NCBI RefSeq assembly: GCF_004571135.1
Contig: NZ_SPSB01000003.1
Span: forward strand, 124,001-188,000
Direction: 5' to 3'
Source of the DNA: Algoriphagus kandeliae
GTDB lineage: Bacteria; Bacteroidota; Bacteroidia; Cytophagales; Cyclobacteriaceae
DNA length: 64,000 nucleotides
Shown here: piece after piece, positions 34,644 to 42,439 of the stretch
Layout of the letters: each line of letters opens with the position of its first letter
Position numbering within the stretch: position 1 is the stretch's first letter
Program-made: the position numbers and the translations under genes
Notes under the pieces: generated by a model
Databases searched by the model: none
Told to the model about the DNA's origin: nothing
Seen by the model: the letters and a program-made list of their open reading frames with translations, nothing else

Positions 34644-35663
34644 ATGAATATCAACGATCATAATCCCCTACCCACTTACCATGCTGCTGACAATCGGTAT
34701 CAAGAAATGAAATACCGAAGAACCGGAAAAAGCGGCTTAATGCTTCCAGAAATAAGCCTTGGCTTGTGGCATAATTTCGGGCACAATGCAGACTTTACAC
34801 TGGGAAGAAAAATTATTCGAAGAGCTTTTGATTTGGGCATTTCACACTTTGACCTGGCAAATAACTATGGCCCTCCTTATGGTTCTGCCGAGGAAAATTT
34901 TGGAAGAATCTTTAAAAAAGACCTACTTCCCTACCGGGATGAACTCATTATTTCCTCCAAAGCTGGATGGGATATGTGGCCAGGTCCTTATGGAAACTGG
35001 GGATCGAAAAAATACCTGATAGCAAGCTGTGATCAAAGCTTGAAGCGAATGGGACTGGATTATGTAGATATTTTTTACCATCACCGTCCGGATCCTGAAA
35101 CTCCTCTTGAAGAAACAATGGGAGCTCTAGATCAATTGGTTCGTCAGGGTAAAGCTCTCTATGTGGGAATCTCTCAATATAGCGCAGAAGAAACAGCCCG
35201 TGCTTATTCTATTCTAAAAGAAATGGGCACTCCGCTTCTAATTCACCAGCCACGATATAGCATGCTTGATCGTTGGGTTGAAGGCGGTCTTTTGGATGTA
35301 CTTGAAGAAAAAGGAATTGGAAGCATTGCATTCTCCCCATTGGAGCAGGGACTATTGACAAACAAATATCTGAAGGGTATTCCTGAAGATTCCAGGGCTG
35401 CCAAAGATGGTCGGTATCTGAAGCCTGATCAAATTAGTGGAGACAAAATCCAGATGATCAAAAAGCTTAATGATATCGCTATTTCAAGAGGACAGACCTT
35501 AGCGCAAATGGCCATTGCTTGGCTGCTTAAAGATCAACGTATCACTTCCGTATTGGTGGGTGTTTCCAGACCTGAACAACTGGATGACAATGTTGCATCC
35601 ATTAAAAATTCCCAGTTCAGCGATTCAGAGATAACCGAAATCAAAACAATCATCGGAGCCTAA
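34644..35663 (+). CDS. Aldo/keto reductase (YghZ-like)
   Basis: 339 residues, cytoplasmic. The catalytic tetrad is seen: Asp and Tyr in HFDLANNYGPP, Lys in IISSKAGWDM, and His in FYHHRPDPET. YghZ-type enzymes reduce L-glyceraldehyde-3-phosphate and other aldehydes. RYSMLDRWVEG and SPLEQGLLTNKYL match that group. Its stop shares a base with the ATG of the MFS gene at 35663. Confidence 0.88.
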   Translation: MNINDHNPLPTYHAADNRYQEMKYRRTGKSGLMLPEISLGLWHNFGHNADFTLGRKIIRRAFDLGISHFDLANNYGPPYGSAEENFGRIFKKDLLPYRDELIISSKAGWDMWPGPYGNWGSKKYLIASCDQSLKRMGLDYVDIFYHHRPDPETPLEETMGALDQLVRQGKALYVGISQYSAEETARAYSILKEMGTPLLIHQPRYSMLDRWVEGGLLDVLEEKGIGSIAFSPLEQGLLTNKYLKGIPEDSRAAKDGRYLKPDQISGDKIQMIKKLNDIAISRGQTLAQMAIAWLLKDQRITSVLVGVSRPEQLDDNVASIKNSQFSDSEITEIKTIIGA

Positions 35664-36859
35664 TGCGGCAGATTCAAGCGGGAAGTGCCCTTACGATCAT
35701 TGTTATCTCCCAGTTTTTGGGCACTTCCCTTTGGTTTGCTGGCAATGCTGTTATTCCTGAATTAAGTCAGAAGTTGGACTTGCCAGAATTGACAGGAGCC
35801 TTAACATCTGCAGTTCAATTTGGCTTTATTTCCGGAACTTTAATTTTTGCTATCCTTTCCATTCCAGATAGGTTTTCTCCAAGCAAAGTCTTTTTGATTA
35901 GTTCCTTGTTAGCAGCAGGGTTTAATTTTCTAATCACAGTTTTCCCCCTCAACTTTGAGTCTTTATTGGCTTTTCGATATTTGGTAGGCTTTTTTTTAGC
36001 AGGAATTTATCCGGTAGGGATGAAAATCGCCGCCGATTATTTTGAAAAAGGACTTGGCAAAGCATTAGGATTACTCGTGGGAGCCCTTGTTCTTGGCACT
36101 GCTCTCCCCTTTTTGGTTCGAGGATTAGATTTCCAATATTCCTATGAAATAATTTTTTGGATTACCTCGAGCTTAGCTGCTTTAGGTGGCTTGACTGTTG
36201 GACTCTTTGTGCCAGATGGTCCTTATCGAACCCGAAATCCTAAGTTCGATTGGAAAGTACTTCCTCGCCTCAGTCAAATAAATGCCCTTAAAGGAGCAGC
36301 TTCGGGATATTTTGGTCATATGTGGGAACTCTACACTTTCTGGGCTTTTGCCCCATTAGCCTTAGCCTATTTTACTACTTGGCAAGCAGGGAGTCCTAGC
36401 AATTCCATCGGAGTATTTTTTATTATCGCTATTGGAGCTTTTTCCTGTGCTCTTGGTGGATTTATTGCAGCAAAAAAAAGTAGTCGAAACGTTGCGCTTT
36501 CATCTTTACTGGGATCTGGAATTTGCTGTCTTTTGGTATTTCTATTGCCTGAAAATATCGGGGTTCTGGGCTTCCTTTTCCTACTGATTTGGGGAATCCT
36601 AGTCACTGCTGATTCGCCCCAATTCTCCACATTAGTTGCCCAGTCTACACCTCCTACATATCGTGGAACAGCTCTTACTCTTGTCAACTGTCTGGGTTTT
36701 GCCTTGACTATATTTTCGATTCAACTCACAGAATGGTTAGTGCCTCGATTGGGAGTTTCATTCTCCTTAGGACTTTTAGGGTTCGGTCCTTTGATAGGGA
36801 TTATTCTTTTTCGCTTTTTTCAAAAAAAAGAGGCCCTGTCTCAAGGCCTCCTAAAGTAG
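35663..36859 (+). CDS. MFS transporter
   Basis: 398 residues, about 12 transmembrane helices. N-terminal LTIIVISQFLGTSLWFAGNA is the first helix and a typical MFS loop (PDRFSPSK) follows. The substrate is not seen. The 3' end of the gene contains a terminator hairpin that serves the gene on the opposite strand. It closes the plus-strand group that began with the FMO. Confidence 0.85.
   Translation: MRQIQAGSALTIIVISQFLGTSLWFAGNAVIPELSQKLDLPELTGALTSAVQFGFISGTLIFAILSIPDRFSPSKVFLISSLLAAGFNFLITVFPLNFESLLAFRYLVGFFLAGIYPVGMKIAADYFEKGLGKALGLLVGALVLGTALPFLVRGLDFQYSYEIIFWITSSLAALGGLTVGLFVPDGPYRTRNPKFDWKVLPRLSQINALKGAASGYFGHMWELYTFWAFAPLALAYFTTWQAGSPSNSIGVFFIIAIGAFSCALGGFIAAKKSSRNVALSSLLGSGICCLLVFLLPENIGVLGFLFLLIWGILVTADSPQFSTLVAQSTPPTYRGTALTLVNCLGFALTIFSIQLTEWLVPRLGVSFSLGLLGFGPLIGIILFRFFQKKEALSQGLLK
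36822..36850 (-). terminator. Minus-strand terminator embedded in the MFS coding sequence
   Basis: GAGGCC (36830-36835) and GGCCTC (36845-36850) pair, and the A run at 36822-36829 is a T run on the minus strand. It is placed 28 bases after the stop of the secreted protein gene but lies inside the last codons of the MFS gene. Confidence 0.7.
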
Positions 36860-36877
36860 CGTCAAACCGGACTATTG

Positions 36878-37669
36878 CTACCTAACTACATTTTCTAAAG
36901 TTGCTAAATAAACCCACTTTTGCTCCCGAGAGTTCAAACCTTCATTCACAGCTTTTCGATCTGCCTCCGTTTGGTCTAAATCCTCATAGGCTTGAGCATT
37001 GAAAAACTGCATGTAATCCTTGTACATATTCAAAGTTAAATGCGTAGACTTTGCTTCAGTTCCCAATGGCAAGGCCGTGCGCAATAGACTCCAATGCCCC
37101 ATCAAACCTTGTTCAATCCGCTTCTGATGAATTGGTTTGAAGACTTCTTCTTCCGCTTTTTCATAAGCCGCAAAATTGCCTTCTTTCGCCTTCATCAAGT
37201 CAAAGGAAGCCAAAACCCCCGGTCTCATGTGAAAATCATCCTCAGTGCTTACAATTTGCTTCATGTATAGCCGCATTGGTAATTCCCGCATGGAAAGAGA
37301 ATTTTCGAATAATTTCACCACCTGAGCATCATTCAAATGAGGATAAGCAATTTTGGTGTATTCGATCATTTTGGTTTCATCTAATCCATCCATCATTTTT
37401 ACAGGGTCATCATAATAAGTGATCATGATGTATTGGAAGTCCGAGTGGCTTGCTCCTGACTGCAAGGCCCAAAAGTCCCATCCTGTAATCTGATGATCAT
37501 TCAAGGCCTGTCTGTAAACCTTTTCCATCAAGTCTTTAAACTCGATGTAGTCAAAAAGTTGGTCACTTTCCACCTTGACAAACTCCAGCACCATGTATTG
37601 ATCTTTTTGGGCATTCGCAGTAAAAGCCCAAAGCATGATGCCAACGAATAGAAAAACATATTTTTTCAT
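36878..37669 (-). CDS. Secreted protein with an internal duplication, unknown function
   Basis: 263 residues with signal peptide (MKKYVFLFVGIMLWAFTANA). I do not recognise the family by name. Two halves look alike: residues 25-75 with YMVLEFVKVESDQLFDYIEF and residues 150-200 with LASFDLMKAKEGNFAAYEKA, each followed by a helix and then W-aromatic WxL/WxxL strands (GWDFWALQ, GHWSLLRT). This suggests a dimeric alpha-beta barrel fold in a single chain, as in NIPSNAP or ABM proteins. It is divergent from the HisC-like gene. Confidence 0.65.
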   Translation of the reverse strand: MKKYVFLFVGIMLWAFTANAQKDQYMVLEFVKVESDQLFDYIEFKDLMEKVYRQALNDHQITGWDFWALQSGASHSDFQYIMITYYDDPVKMMDGLDETKMIEYTKIAYPHLNDAQVVKLFENSLSMRELPMRLYMKQIVSTEDDFHMRPGVLASFDLMKAKEGNFAAYEKAEEEVFKPIHQKRIEQGLMGHWSLLRTALPLGTEAKSTHLTLNMYKDYMQFFNAQAYEDLDQTEADRKAVNEGLNSREQKWVYLATLENVVR

Positions 37670-37863
37670 AATTAACTGGGTTAAGTTTCTGTGCTTTGGT
37701 TTAATTTAAAAAATTATTCTGCCACTTATATAATTTTTGGAATTTTATTTTTCAAAATACCATCCCTTCAAAAAAAATACTTGCACTTTTCAGGCCTCTA
37801 ATCTGTAATTTTTTTAATTTACCTACCTGAATTTTGGTATTTCTCCAATAAAACGAAAAGAAT

Positions 37864-38985
37864 ATGAATGGATTGTCAAGAAGGAATTGGCTAAAAAAAG
37901 TAGGATTAGGAAGCGGTGTGGCAATGATGGGAGGAGGTTTGCTATCCCCCCTTTCAGCAGAAGAGGTCAACAAGTTCAATCCTAGACCAATGGATGGCCC
38001 TATTCGATTAGGTTCTAATGAAAACCCTTTTGGCCCATCTCAAAAGATGAGAAAAGCCATGGTAGACCACTTTGATCTGGGTTGCCGCTATCCCTGGGGC
38101 TACAATGCTGATTTAGTAAAACTCCTTGCAGAGAAAGAAGGAGTTCCTGAAGATCATATTGTTTTAGTTGCCGGATCCACAGAAGGTCTAAAAGTTGCAG
38201 GAATCACCTTCGGGCAAAGCGGAGAAATCATTTCCTGCGCCCCAACTTTCTTATCCATGATGGATTACGCGGAGCTTTGGGGCACGGATATCAATTGGGT
38301 GCCATTAAACAAAGACTTGGACTTTGACCTAGATGAGATCGAGAAGCGGGTTTCTTATCAAACACGCTTGGTATTCCTTTGCAATCCAAACAATCCTACT
38401 GGAAAATTACTCCCAGCAGATCGTGTAATGGACTTTTGCGAGACAGTCAGCAAAAAGACTGTAGTTTTCAGTGATGAAGCATACTATGACTTCATTAAAG
38501 AACCTAATTACCCATCCATGGTTGAGCTAGTCAAAAAAGGAATGGATGTGGTGGTATCCCGTACTTTTTCCAAAGTCTATGGCCTTGCAGGGATCCGATT
38601 AGGTTATTTGATCGCAAGACCTGCTTTAGCACAGCGTCTTCGTGAGCGGGTGGTAGCAAATACCAATATCATGGCGATTGAGGCGGGTAAAGCAGCTTTG
38701 GGGGATCAGGAATTTTATGATTTCACCCTTCAAAAAACCAATGAAGCAAAAGATGCCATTACCAAAACTTTAGATGATTTGAAACTCCCTTATCTGGATA
38801 GTCATGCAAACTTTGTTTTCTTCCAATCAGGTAGAGATATCAAAGAACTGAACAAGGCCTTTGCTGACAAAGGAATGATTATCGGAAGGCCATTCCCTCC
38901 TTTAAATGATTGGTGCCGAATTTCTACTGGCACGCCAGAAGAAGTCAACCTATTCAATCAATACTTAAAAGAACTGTACAGTTGA
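37864..38985 (+). CDS. Tat-exported class I/II aminotransferase, HisC-like
   Basis: 373 residues. The N-terminus SRRNWLKKVGLGSGVAMMGG is a twin-arginine signal; the rest is a histidinol-phosphate aminotransferase-like fold: GSNENPFGPS near the start, NPNNPTG, SDEAYYDF with Asp204 and Tyr207, Lys237 in SRTFSKVYGLAG as the PLP lysine, and Arg245. An exported copy is unlikely to serve histidine synthesis. Function unknown. The next gene starts at a TTG overlapping the stop (38982-38985). Confidence 0.87.
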   Translation: MNGLSRRNWLKKVGLGSGVAMMGGGLLSPLSAEEVNKFNPRPMDGPIRLGSNENPFGPSQKMRKAMVDHFDLGCRYPWGYNADLVKLLAEKEGVPEDHIVLVAGSTEGLKVAGITFGQSGEIISCAPTFLSMMDYAELWGTDINWVPLNKDLDFDLDEIEKRVSYQTRLVFLCNPNNPTGKLLPADRVMDFCETVSKKTVVFSDEAYYDFIKEPNYPSMVELVKKGMDVVVSRTFSKVYGLAGIRLGYLIARPALAQRLRERVVANTNIMAIEAGKAALGDQEFYDFTLQKTNEAKDAITKTLDDLKLPYLDSHANFVFFQSGRDIKELNKAFADKGMIIGRPFPPLNDWCRISTGTPEEVNLFNQYLKELYS

Positions 38986-39539
38986 TAGAATCATATCTTA
39001 TTTTAGAAAATGAAAAAATCCTGCTCCGACCAATCAAGGAGCAGGATTTTTCTTTGCTTTTGGAATTGACTCAAGATCAAAGCCTATGGGAATATTTCAC
39101 CCATAACTTAAGTACCTTGGAAGGAATTCAATCATGGGCAATTCCAGCTTTTAATGGAGAAAGAATTCAATTGGTTTTGATTGATAAGGATTCCGGAAAA
39201 CTAATGGGCTCCTCTGGTTTTGGGAATTATTCAGAAAGAGATCAACGGATAGAAATAGGTTGGACTTGGATAGGGAAAAATTTTCAGGGGACTGGTGTGA
39301 ATGCTCAAATGAAATTCCTGATGATGGAATATGCCTTCGAGCAAATGGGACTAGAACGAATAGAATTAAAAACCGATGTTTTAAACCTGCCTGCACGGAA
39401 GGCTTTACTCAAATTGGGGTTGGTTGAAGAAGGAATTTTGCGCAGTCATACACTACTCTGCACGGGAAGAAGAAGGGACACGATATATTACAGCCTGTTA
39501 AAAAATGAATGGGCAAGATTTAAAAAGTCATTTAAATAA
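38982..39539 (+). CDS. GNAT family N-acetyltransferase (RimJ/RimL type)
   Basis: 185 residues from TTG at 38982. Seen: ILLRPIKEQDFSLLLELT, EIGWTWIGKNFQGTGVNAQM with the acetyl-CoA-binding loop (Q/RxxGxG type), and LKTDVLNLPARKALLKLGLV. Similar proteins modify ribosomal proteins or small molecules; this target is unknown. The frame overlaps the HisC-like gene stop. The rest of the open frame upstream lies inside that gene and is not used. Confidence 0.8.
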   Translation: MIESYLILENEKILLRPIKEQDFSLLLELTQDQSLWEYFTHNLSTLEGIQSWAIPAFNGERIQLVLIDKDSGKLMGSSGFGNYSERDQRIEIGWTWIGKNFQGTGVNAQMKFLMMEYAFEQMGLERIELKTDVLNLPARKALLKLGLVEEGILRSHTLLCTGRRRDTIYYSLLKNEWARFKKSFK

Positions 39540-39544
39540 AAGTA

Positions 39545-39671
39545 GAAGAGCGGCTGTCTTTAAATCTAATTTTTTGTCAGACTGAGCGAAGTCGAAGTCT
39601 AGGTGCAGTAAATAGTGCTTCATTTCGACTCTGTTCAATGTGACAAGAGGGATTAAAAAGACAGCCTCTTC
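39545..39671. repeat. Dispersed hairpin repeat, copy B, between convergent genes
   Basis: AAGAGCGGCTGTCTT (39546-39560) pairs with AAGACAGCCTCTT (about 39658-39670), with one extra base in the left arm. The 25-base core at 39576-39600 is the inverted form of 4062-4086 in copy A with one mismatch. A second arm near 39621-39644 (TTTCGACTCTGTTCAATG) is a diverged inverted copy of the core, so the element folds on itself. It spans the full gap between the GNAT and ABC1 stop codons. Confidence 0.78.
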
Positions 39672-39672
39672 C

Positions 39673-40992
39673 TTATTTCAACCATTCCGGCTTTGTTGTT
39701 TCGATTTCAGCTTGAAGCTGATTCAATAAATTGTAGAGTCCGAAATAGGTTCGATTGATATACAATCCATGTCTCGATCCACGCGCTTGTCGGGATTTTT
39801 TGAACATTTTATCATTCGAAATCCGATCTCCCAATTCAAAGATCTGCTCAAAGAATCCATCATCAGCAAAGTCAAATCGCTCTGCATGGAAAGGTTTCCC
39901 AAGGAGGGAAATCATCTCCTTGAAAACTCCTTTGAAATAGACTTTTTCTTCTTCTGTATCTTGGTCTGAAATGAACTCCAGGCCATAGAATATCTCATTC
40001 AATTCTTCTTCTTTAATCAATAAATCCTTTTTGATTAAAGAAAAATAGCCTTTATAAAAATCTTCAGGAATCACCTTCACACAACCAAAATCAATGATTC
40101 CCAAAACATCTTTATCCTGAACAATGAAGTTTCCAGGATGTGGATCAGCATGGACTTGCTTCAAATTATGAACCTGATGATGGTAAAAGTCCCAAAGTGC
40201 TTGACCTACCTGATTTTTAGACTCTTGACTTGGATTAGTTTCCAACCATTCTTTAATATGTTGACCCTGAATCCAGTCCATGGTAATGATTCGTTCTGAA
40301 CTAAACTCATCATAATAGTTAGGGAAGTTCAGATTGGGAATATGTGAACAGGCTTTCGAAATCTCTCGAGATCGCTCTACCTCCAACAGATAATCAGTCT
40401 CTTCCAGTAATCTTTCCTCCACTTCTTCCATGTAATGATCCAATTCTTTCTCATTCATATTGAGAAGTCGAAGGGCGAAAGGACGCACCAATTTCAGGTC
40501 AGAACTAACAGAATCCGCCACGCCTGGATATTGGATTTTTACAGCCAAAGTTTTACCATCCAAGGTCGCCTGATGAACTTGACCGATGGACGCAGCATTT
40601 ACAGCAGATCGAGTAAATGTTTCAAAAAGCTGTTCGGGGCCTTTCCCAAAATATTTCTGGAAAGTCTTGACCACCAAAGGATAGGAAAGTGGCGGTGCAG
40701 AATACTGAGCCATGGTGAACTTATCCTGATAAGCACGAGGCAACAGGTTTTTGTCCATGGACATCATTTGAGCAACTTTCAAAGCCGAACCCTTCAGTTG
40801 GCTAAGAGACTTGTAAATATCTTCAGCATTGGACTGATGAAGAGATTCCTTGTCCAATGAAGGATTGACCATTTTTTTAGCGTAATGTCGAACGTAATTC
40901 CCTCCGACCTTGGCCCCTGTGGAAATAAATTTGGCCGCACGCTGTACTTTGGAAACCGGGATGGATTCCTGCTCTTTCAGTTTCTCAGCCAT
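39673..40992 (-). CDS. ABC1/UbiB-type atypical kinase
   Basis: 439 residues. N-terminal region with the KxGQ-like segment (LKGSALKVAQMMSMD, slightly altered to KVAQ), the Ala-rich AAS-type loop in NAASIGQVHQATL, VKIQYPGV with the conserved lysine, and the metal-binding DPHPGNF and IIDFGCVK. These are the marks of UbiB/Coq8 family ATPase-kinases, tied to quinone synthesis or lipid handling. It lies two bases downstream of a TetR-type gene in an operon. Confidence 0.9.
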   Translation of the reverse strand: MAEKLKEQESIPVSKVQRAAKFISTGAKVGGNYVRHYAKKMVNPSLDKESLHQSNAEDIYKSLSQLKGSALKVAQMMSMDKNLLPRAYQDKFTMAQYSAPPLSYPLVVKTFQKYFGKGPEQLFETFTRSAVNAASIGQVHQATLDGKTLAVKIQYPGVADSVSSDLKLVRPFALRLLNMNEKELDHYMEEVEERLLEETDYLLEVERSREISKACSHIPNLNFPNYYDEFSSERIITMDWIQGQHIKEWLETNPSQESKNQVGQALWDFYHHQVHNLKQVHADPHPGNFIVQDKDVLGIIDFGCVKVIPEDFYKGYFSLIKKDLLIKEEELNEIFYGLEFISDQDTEEEKVYFKGVFKEMISLLGKPFHAERFDFADDGFFEQIFELGDRISNDKMFKKSRQARGSRHGLYINRTYFGLYNLLNQLQAEIETTKPEWLK

Positions 40993-40994
40993 AC

Positions 40995-41660
40995 TTATTT
41001 GCTTTGATAAAGGAATTTTGCAAAATCAAGAAAACTATCCAGAGCACTTTTACCCATCAGGTCAAATGCTAAATTGACTGATTTTTCGATGGCTGCATCT
41101 GTCTTTTCAAAGCCAGGAGACTGATCTTTCAACCAGTAATTGAAAACAAACAAAACCTGAACCCACAGTGCCTCATCATATCGATCCGAAAGAATAGGGC
41201 GATTTGCAATTTCCTGAGTTTCTTTTCCTTCTAAAATAATCTCACCTGCATAATCCTTAAATTTGCCTCTAAATTCCTTTAGCTCAGAAGGTAGGCTGGT
41301 AAGTGACTTTAATTTCTCTGAATACAAGCTCAACAAGTAAGAACGGTTATTTTTAAGAACTTCAATCCAGGTAAATAGGAAGCCCAAAAACTTTTCTCTT
41401 GCAGAGTATTCTTTATAAACTTCTTGCGCTTCAAGTTGGGTAACAGTTTCATCGAAAAGCTGCACCCAAATAGCGGATTTAATCGCATCAAAGGAAGTAA
41501 ACCAAGTGTAGAACTCCCCTTCAGTCATTTTCAGCTCTTTGGCAAATTTGAAAATGGAAGCTGGCTCCTTTCCAAATTCTAAGACATGCTGTTGGTAACT
41601 TTCAAGAATTAACTTTCGATAGTCCTTTTTTGATGTTTTCTTCTTTGCTGTAGTTTCCAT
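40995..41660 (-). CDS. TetR-like transcriptional regulator
   Basis: About 221 residues from ATG at 41660; an ATG at 41681 and a GTG at 41690 are further upstream. The N-terminal helix-turn-helix is seen in SIFKFAKELKMTEGEFYTWF, a TetR-type DNA-binding region without the canonical Gly-x-Gly pattern. The rest is helical ligand-binding domain. It is fused in the same transcript as the ABC1 kinase and may control it (inference). Confidence 0.75.
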   Translation of the reverse strand: METTAKKKTSKKDYRKLILESYQQHVLEFGKEPASIFKFAKELKMTEGEFYTWFTSFDAIKSAIWVQLFDETVTQLEAQEVYKEYSAREKFLGFLFTWIEVLKNNRSYLLSLYSEKLKSLTSLPSELKEFRGKFKDYAGEIILEGKETQEIANRPILSDRYDEALWVQVLFVFNYWLKDQSPGFEKTDAAIEKSVNLAFDLMGKSALDSFLDFAKFLYQSK

Positions 41661-41723
41661 GAATGGATAATTGGTTTGCATGGATAACACCTAAAAACAG
41701 CAGGAGGTTTAAATAAAAGTCAT

Positions 41724-41750
41724 AAAAAAACCGGACCATCCGATCCGGTT
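41724..41750 (-). terminator. Intrinsic terminator of hslV
   Basis: AACCGGA (41729-41735) and TCCGGTT (41744-41750) form a stem; on the minus strand a run of Ts follows. It lies 18 bases after the hslV stop. Confidence 0.78.
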
Positions 41751-41767
41751 ACAAATCCCGTTAAATT

Positions 41768-42310
41768 TCAATCCTTCACCTTCTCTATCACCAAGTTATG
41801 ATTGGTGTAAATACAAATATCAGCTGCTATCTGAAGACTCTCCCTGACCATCTCCTCGGCTGATAGTTGTGGGGCGAATTTTTTCAAAGCTCTAGCGGCA
41901 GATTGGGCATACATACTTCCGGAACCGATGGTGGCAATTTCCATATCAGGTTCGATGACATCTCCCGTTCCGGAGATGATTAAAATATCATCCTTATCTG
42001 CAACGACCATCATCGCTTCCAATTTGCTAAGCATGCGGTCCATTCTCCATTCTTTGGCAAGTTCCACAGCAGCCCGCTTCATATTATTTCCAAAAGCTCC
42101 AAGCTTCTCTTCGAATCTTTCCAATAAAGTAAATGCATCGGCTGTTGAACCAGCGAAACCAGTAACGATTCTGCCATTTTGCAAAACCCGGATTTTCTTA
42201 ACGCTACTTTTCGCGACGGTATTTCCCAAAGTAGCCTGCCCGTCAGCACCGATTACAGTTTGTCCATTGTGACGGATGGCGACGACGGTGGTTGATTTAA
42301 TTTTTTCCAT
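41768..42310 (-). CDS. hslV: ATP-dependent protease subunit HslV
   Basis: 180 residues, the family length. Thr7 in KSTTVVAIRHNGQTVIGADG would be the N-terminal nucleophile after removal of six residues. GGS-like GSGSMYAQSAARAL and NGRIVTGFAGSTADAF support the fold. HslV forms a dodecamer that HslU feeds with unfolded protein. No hslU adjoins it, so the partner is elsewhere. A terminator separates it from the next gene downstream. Confidence 0.95.
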   Translation of the reverse strand: MEKIKSTTVVAIRHNGQTVIGADGQATLGNTVAKSSVKKIRVLQNGRIVTGFAGSTADAFTLLERFEEKLGAFGNNMKRAAVELAKEWRMDRMLSKLEAMMVVADKDDILIISGTGDVIEPDMEIATIGSGSMYAQSAARALKKFAPQLSAEEMVRESLQIAADICIYTNHNLVIEKVKD

Positions 42311-42399
42311 GAGAATAAAAATTTTCTTCTTTGAATTTCAAATTCGAACTTTCCTACTCAAGTAGGTAAAGATTAGATACCAATAACCGTTCTAAAGCA

Positions 42400-42427
42400 A
42401 AAAGTCCTGTGAAAACAGGACTTTTTG
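42400..42427 (-). terminator. Terminator of the E2 gene
   Basis: AAAAGTCCTG and CAGGACTTTT (about 42401-42410 and 42417-42426) form a ten-pair stem with a six-base loop and T/A runs on both sides; it lies 12 bases after the E2 stop. Confidence 0.8.
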
Positions 42428-42439
42428 ACAGGTTATTGA

